DNA of 64,000 bases. Origin: Halorhodospira halophila. GTDB lineage: Bacteria; Pseudomonadota; Gammaproteobacteria; Nitrococcales; Halorhodospiraceae. A program made the translations under genes and the position numbers. Location: assembly GCF_016653405.1 (NCBI RefSeq), contig NZ_NHSN01000008.1:62001-126000 (forward strand), written 5' to 3'. Shown here in pieces: positions 60,447 to 64,000 of this stretch (position 1 is the stretch's first letter; the number at the start of each line of letters is the position of its first letter). Under the pieces are notes generated by a model. That model searched no databases. It was not told where the DNA came from and saw nothing but the letters and a program-made list of their open reading frames with translations.

Positions 60447-61556
60447 TTGTCTGCCGAAACCCTGCGCGTCACCTACCACCTGACCTGCCGCCCCGGCGAA
60501 GACCCCCACGACAAGGCCAAGGGCATCGCCCTGGAGCAGAGCGCCGAGCTGCCCTCGCGCTGCATCCCGGCGCACGTCTACGACGACGTGGTGCCAACGA
60601 TCCAGGAGCTGACGGCCCTCGACGACGGTCGCCACCGCCTGGTCCTGGACTTCCCGGAGGCGATCACCGGTCTCGAGCCGACGCAGCTGATCAACAACCT
60701 GTTCGGCAACATCTCGCTCAAGAGCGGAATCCGCCTGGCCGACGTCGAGTGGACGCCCAACCTGCTGCAGGCCCTGGGCGGCCCGCGCTACGGCACCACC
60801 GGCGTGCGCGAGATGCTCGGCATCGCCGAGCGGCCGATGAGCTCTACGGCGCTCAAGCCCCTGGGGCTGGATACCGCCACGCTGGCCGGCTTCTGCGCCG
60901 ACTTCGCCCGCGGCGGCATCGACCTGATCAAGGACGACCACGGCCTTTGCGATCAGGACACCTCGCGCTTCGTCGACCGGGTGCAGGCGTGCCAGCAGGC
61001 CGTCAATGAGGTCAACGCCGAGACCGGCGGCCGCTCGCTCTACCTGCCCAACGTCACCGGGCCGCGCTGGGAGCTGGACAAGCGCCTGGACGCCGCCCAG
61101 GAGGCCGGCTGCAAGGCGGTGCTCATCTGCCCCTTCCTGACCGGCCTCGACGCACTGATCTGGGCCCGGGAGCGCTACGACATGGCGCTGATGGCCCACC
61201 CGGCCTTCGCCGGGGCCGTGGCCGGCGCCGAGCACGGCATCGACCCCGCCCTGCTGCTCGGCGAGATCACCCGGCTCTTTGGCGCCGATATGGTCGTCTA
61301 CACCAACGCCGAAGGGCGCTTCCCGACCTACGATCAGGCCCTGTGTGACCGCATCAACGACCGCCTGCGCCGGCCACTGGGCGACATCCGCCCCGCCCTG
61401 CCCACCCCGGGCGGCGGGGTCGACGCCGAGCGGGCGCCTTACTGGGCCGAGCGCTACGGCCCGGACGTCGTGCTGCTGATCGGCGGCAGCCTCTACGCCC
61501 AGGGCGACCGGGTCGCCGCGGCGCGCCGGCTGCAGGACGTGGTGGAGGGCCGTTAG
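60447..61556 (+). CDS. RuBisCO-like protein (form IV)
   Basis: A 369-residue protein of the RuBisCO large-subunit superfamily: N-terminal alpha/beta domain (1-110), then a TIM barrel with 'STALKPLGL' (Lys137) and 'GGIDLIKDDHGL' (162-165, KDDH instead of KDDE), and 'TPGGGV' and 'LIGGSLY' phosphate loops. Loss of the Glu and other carboxylase residues rules out CO2 fixation. With the adjacent cupin this fits the Rhodospirillum rubrum methylthio-xylulose pathway. It starts with TTG after GGAGAGG. Confidence 0.93.
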   Translation: MSAETLRVTYHLTCRPGEDPHDKAKGIALEQSAELPSRCIPAHVYDDVVPTIQELTALDDGRHRLVLDFPEAITGLEPTQLINNLFGNISLKSGIRLADVEWTPNLLQALGGPRYGTTGVREMLGIAERPMSSTALKPLGLDTATLAGFCADFARGGIDLIKDDHGLCDQDTSRFVDRVQACQQAVNEVNAETGGRSLYLPNVTGPRWELDKRLDAAQEAGCKAVLICPFLTGLDALIWARERYDMALMAHPAFAGAVAGAEHGIDPALLLGEITRLFGADMVVYTNAEGRFPTYDQALCDRINDRLRRPLGDIRPALPTPGGGVDAERAPYWAERYGPDVVLLIGGSLYAQGDRVAAARRLQDVVEGR

Positions 61557-61560
61557 CGGC

Positions 61561-62034
61561 ATGACCGGCGAGGAGCACGACGCCTCCCGCGTCCTGCGCG
61601 AGCAGGGCTACCGCTGGGAGGGCATCGAGGAAGAGGCCTACAAGGCGGAGGGCACCCACTTCAGTGGTGCCCGCCGCCAGACCCTGGTCGGCCGTCCGTC
61701 CGGGCAGGAGGCTCCGGCCTTCGAGACCCGCTACTTCGAGGTGGAGCCCGGCGGCTACACGACGCTCGAGCGCCACGAGCACACCCATGTGGTCATCGTG
61801 GTGCGCGGCCGCGCCGAGGTGGTCCTCGACAACCGGGTCGAGGTCGTCACCCCGCTGGATTGCGTCTACATCGCCCCGCGGGCCTGGCACCAGATCCACG
61901 CCACCGGCGGCGACGAGCCGCTGGGCTTTCTCTGCATCGTCGACCGCGACCGCGACCGCCCGCAGCGCCCGGATGGCGACGATCTGGCCGGACTCTGCGC
62001 CGAACCGGCGGTCGCCCGACGCATTCGCACCTGA
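61561..62034 (+). CDS. Cupin protein downstream of the RuBisCO-like gene
   Basis: A 157-residue single-domain cupin with metal-ligand His residues in 'ERHEHTHVVIVVRGRAEVVL' (His72, His74) and 'APRAWHQIH' (His110). In R. rubrum a cupin encoded beside the RuBisCO-like protein releases methanethiol from 1-methylthio-xylulose 5-phosphate, giving 1-deoxyxylulose 5-phosphate. Start 4 bp after the previous stop supports one operon; function inferred by analogy. Confidence 0.85.
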   Translation: MTGEEHDASRVLREQGYRWEGIEEEAYKAEGTHFSGARRQTLVGRPSGQEAPAFETRYFEVEPGGYTTLERHEHTHVVIVVRGRAEVVLDNRVEVVTPLDCVYIAPRAWHQIHATGGDEPLGFLCIVDRDRDRPQRPDGDDLAGLCAEPAVARRIRT

Positions 62035-62058
62035 AGCCACCGAGGCCCCGGACCCCCG

Positions 62059-63339
62059 TTGGAAGCGATTCCCGTCAGCCTGCTCTTCGCCGCCCTCGGC
62101 GGCCTGATCGTCCTCTCCGGCTGCTTTTCGGGCTCGGAGACGGCGCTCATGTCGCTCAACCGCTACCGCATGCGTCACCTGGCCAAGCAGGGCCATCGCG
62201 GTGCACGCATCGCCGAGCGGCTCCTGCAGCGACCGGACCGGGTCCTCGGGGTGATCCTGCTCGGCAACAACTTCGTCAACATCGCCGCCTCCTCCCTGGC
62301 GACGCTGATCGCCCTGCGCCTGCACGGCGAGAGCGCCATCGCCGTGGCCGCCGGCCTGCTGACGCTGGTGATCCTGATCTTCGCCGAGGTGGCACCCAAG
62401 ACGCTCGCCGCCGTCCATCCAGAGCGCGTGGCCTTCCCGGCCAGCTACGTGCTGTGGCTGCTCCTGCGCCTGCTCTACCCCCTGGTCTGGCTAGTCAATG
62501 CGGCGGCGAACGCCCTACTGAGCATCGTCCGGGTGCGGGTCGAGGACGTCAGCGCCGCCGAGCTCAGCCAGGAGGAGCTGCGCACCGTCGTCAACGAGGC
62601 CGGCAACATGATCCCCCGCCGCCACCGGCACATGCTGGTGAGCATCCTCGACCTGGAGGAAGCGACGGTGGAGGACATCATGATCCCGCGCACGGAGATC
62701 GTCGGCATCGACCTCGACGATCCGTGGCCGGAGACCCTGGAACGGCTGACCAACAGCCAGTACACCCGCATGCCCGTCTACCGCGGCACGGTGGACCACG
62801 TCCTGGGGTTCGTGCATGTGCGCCGGATCGTCGGCGACCTGGTCCGCGGCAGCTTCACGCCGGAGGACCTCCAGGCCCGGCTGCACGAGCCGTTCTTCAT
62901 CCCGGAGGGCACCGGGCTGCACACCCAGCTGTTGAAGTTCCAGCGCCAGCGCGAGCGCGTCGGGCTGGTGGTGGACGAGTACGGCGAGATCCTGGGCCTG
63001 GCGGCCCTGGACGATATCCTCGAGGAGATCGTCGGCGAATTCACGACGGATCCGGGCACGCTGACCCGCTCGATCACCCGGCAGGAGGATGGAACCTATC
63101 TGGTCGAGGGCAGCGCGACGATCCGGGAGCTGAATCGGGTGCTGGGCTGGGAGCTGTCGACCAGCGGGCCGAAGACCCTGAACGGGTTGATCCTCGAGCG
63201 GCTGGAGACCATCCCCGAGGCGGGCACGAGCCTGCTGATCGACGGTTATCCGGTGACCATCGTGCAGACCCAGGGCAATCGGGTGAAGACGGCGGAGATC
63301 CAGCCGGAGCGCCCGCCCTCGGTCCGGCGCGAGTCGTAG
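62059..63339 (+). CDS. HlyC/CorC (CNNM)-family membrane protein with CBS domains
   Basis: A 426-residue protein: DUF21/CNNM membrane domain with four helices (about 5-190, 'SGSETALMSLNRYRMRHLAKQG'), two CBS motifs (about 205-330, 'MIPRTEIVGIDLD' and 'VVDEYGEILGLAALDDILEEIVGE') and a CorC-HlyC domain (about 345-420). Starts with TTG. Related to CorB/YfjD, linked to Mg2+/Co2+ transport. It follows the cupin gene by 24 bp. Confidence 0.9.
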   Translation: MEAIPVSLLFAALGGLIVLSGCFSGSETALMSLNRYRMRHLAKQGHRGARIAERLLQRPDRVLGVILLGNNFVNIAASSLATLIALRLHGESAIAVAAGLLTLVILIFAEVAPKTLAAVHPERVAFPASYVLWLLLRLLYPLVWLVNAAANALLSIVRVRVEDVSAAELSQEELRTVVNEAGNMIPRRHRHMLVSILDLEEATVEDIMIPRTEIVGIDLDDPWPETLERLTNSQYTRMPVYRGTVDHVLGFVHVRRIVGDLVRGSFTPEDLQARLHEPFFIPEGTGLHTQLLKFQRQRERVGLVVDEYGEILGLAALDDILEEIVGEFTTDPGTLTRSITRQEDGTYLVEGSATIRELNRVLGWELSTSGPKTLNGLILERLETIPEAGTSLLIDGYPVTIVQTQGNRVKTAEIQPERPPSVRRES

Positions 63340-63342
63340 CGC

Positions 63343-63672
63343 GCCCGCGGCCACCCCGCCCGCCGGCGGGCCTCGGGCGATGTGCAGGGCTGCCGCTTTG
63401 TGGGGCCTGCCGCCGCGCATTTGGGCGCGCCGAGCCGCGCAGCCCCGACGGGGGGTGAGCGCGAACCTTTACCGGTTCGCGCTCATCAGCGAGGTCTTGT
63501 CCGAGCGGCGCGTTAGCGCCGCGAGTTGAGCGAGCGGCCCCGGCGGGGCGAGCAGCGCAGGGGACCCCGCCGCAGGCGGGGCGCGCACATCCGCGCGGCG
63601 GCAGGCCCCACAACGCGGCAGCTTCCGTCTCCAACCTCACCAAACCCGCCGGCGGGCGGGGTGACCGCGGCC
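63343..63672. repeat. Large imperfect palindrome (panhandle) with internal hairpins
   Basis: The 351-bp gap 63340-63690 has no gene but forms one large inverted structure. The outer arms, 63343-63370 and 63645-63672, are near-perfect complements, as are the inner arms, 63390-63418 and 63593-63621 (29 bp, one mismatch). The centre holds a 12-bp hairpin (TGAGCGCGAACC with its complement, 63456-63485) and the small GGCGC-GTTA-GCGCC hairpin near 63507-63520. This could be a MITE-like element, a long structured RNA or a repeat family member. Confidence 0.75.
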
Positions 63673-63690
63673 CGGCGGACTGCTCGCGGA

Positions 63691-64000
63691 TCAGAGGGCG
63701 GCGACTTCCTGCCACTCGTCCTCGGTCAGGAGCTTGTTGGCGTCGACCAGGATCAGCAGCCCATCCTCGCGGCTGACCACCCCGTAGATGTAGCGCGACG
63801 ACTCCTCGTTGCCCACGTTTGGCGCCGTATCGATCTGCGCCTCGCGGACGCTGGCCACCTCATCGACGCTATCCACCAGGATCCCGGCGACGTTCTCCGC
63901 CACCTCCATGACGATGATCCGGCTCTGCTTGTCGGGTTCCCGCGACTGCATCCCGAAGCGCAGCCGGGTGTCGATCACCGTCACCACCTTGCCGCGCAGG
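63691..64000 (-). CDS. cheW: CheW-like chemotaxis coupling protein, C-terminal part (5' end outside window)
   Basis: The visible C-terminal 102 residues read 'LRGKVVTVIDTRLRFGM', 'IIVMEVAENVAGILVDSVDEVASV' and 'YIYGVVSREDGLLILVDANKLL', the CheW beta-barrel. It would couple receptors to CheA. The start lies beyond 64000; CheW alone or a CheV-like fusion cannot be told apart. Confidence 0.88.
   Translation of the reverse strand, partial: LRGKVVTVIDTRLRFGMQSREPDKQSRIIVMEVAENVAGILVDSVDEVASVREAQIDTAPNVGNEESSRYIYGVVSREDGLLILVDANKLLTEDEWQEVAAL

Overview
The window is GC-rich gammaproteobacterial chromosome, with many acidic, Glu/Asp-rich host proteins. The gene set (RuBisCO-like protein plus cupin, coenzyme B12-dependent ribonucleotide reductase, tandem TRAP transporters, haem-type chemoreceptor) suggests a haloalkaliphilic purple bacterium of the Ectothiorhodospiraceae, perhaps Halorhodospira. 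The taxon is inferred from gene content only.

Bases 1 to about 22,340 are the right-hand part of a lambda-like prophage; the head and tail genes would lie left of the window. The organisation is lambda reversed. Lytic genes run leftward on the minus strand: a YdaS/Cro-type regulator, a double ribbon-helix-helix protein in the cII position, an O-like replication protein, a DnaB-type helicase, a nin-like block (HTH, small membrane protein, HAD phosphatase, NinB, DUF1364 nuclease, a TraR/DksA zinc-finger gene broken by an amber codon, a PD-(D/E)XK-like protein), a protein in the position of Q, then holin, transglycosylase endolysin and nested Rz/Rz1. A three-gene plus-strand operon with its own palindromic promoter interrupts this between Q and holin. 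The S24 repressor lies at 9737, facing the Cro-like gene across three evenly spaced operators; two more copies of the operator flank the -35 of a PL-like promoter at 12,786. That promoter drives a rightward early operon: small ORFs, RecT, a YqaJ exonuclease, RdgC, dNMP kinase, dUTPase, thymidylate synthase, excisionase and integrase. The integrase is followed by the 3' end of a tRNA-Pro, the likely attachment site.

The most unusual region is 10,431-12,316. Between the repressor and PL, where lambda carries rexAB, sit three AT-richer genes: a STAS-like/GHKL-ATPase fusion, a DUF4325 STAS-like protein and a membrane-anchored helical protein. They follow the repressor without a gap and so should be made in the lysogen. 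I read them as a candidate lysogen-expressed partner-switch system, possibly for superinfection exclusion or phage defence; this function is inference.

The host part (22,340-64,000) holds: a secreted coiled-coil protein, an ECF sigma/anti-sigma pair and an outer-membrane TPR-barrel protein; a DUF3015/DUF4105 pair with a lipoprotein hydrolase; a TSUP permease; H-NS; a haem-motif chemoreceptor overlapping an SLC13 transporter gene; ffh with a YpjD-type membrane protein; a redoxin; a TRAP system with two binding proteins; an iron-type TonB-ExbD-ExbD-ExbB operon behind a Fur-like box; a YajG-like lipoprotein; a patatin; split NrdJ with an intein; a P2A ATPase; a Na/Pi transporter; DnaE2; Hsp15; RraA; a degenerate GGDEF protein; the RuBisCO-like protein and cupin; a CorB-type protein; a roughly 330-bp panhandle repeat; and the C-terminal end of CheW.
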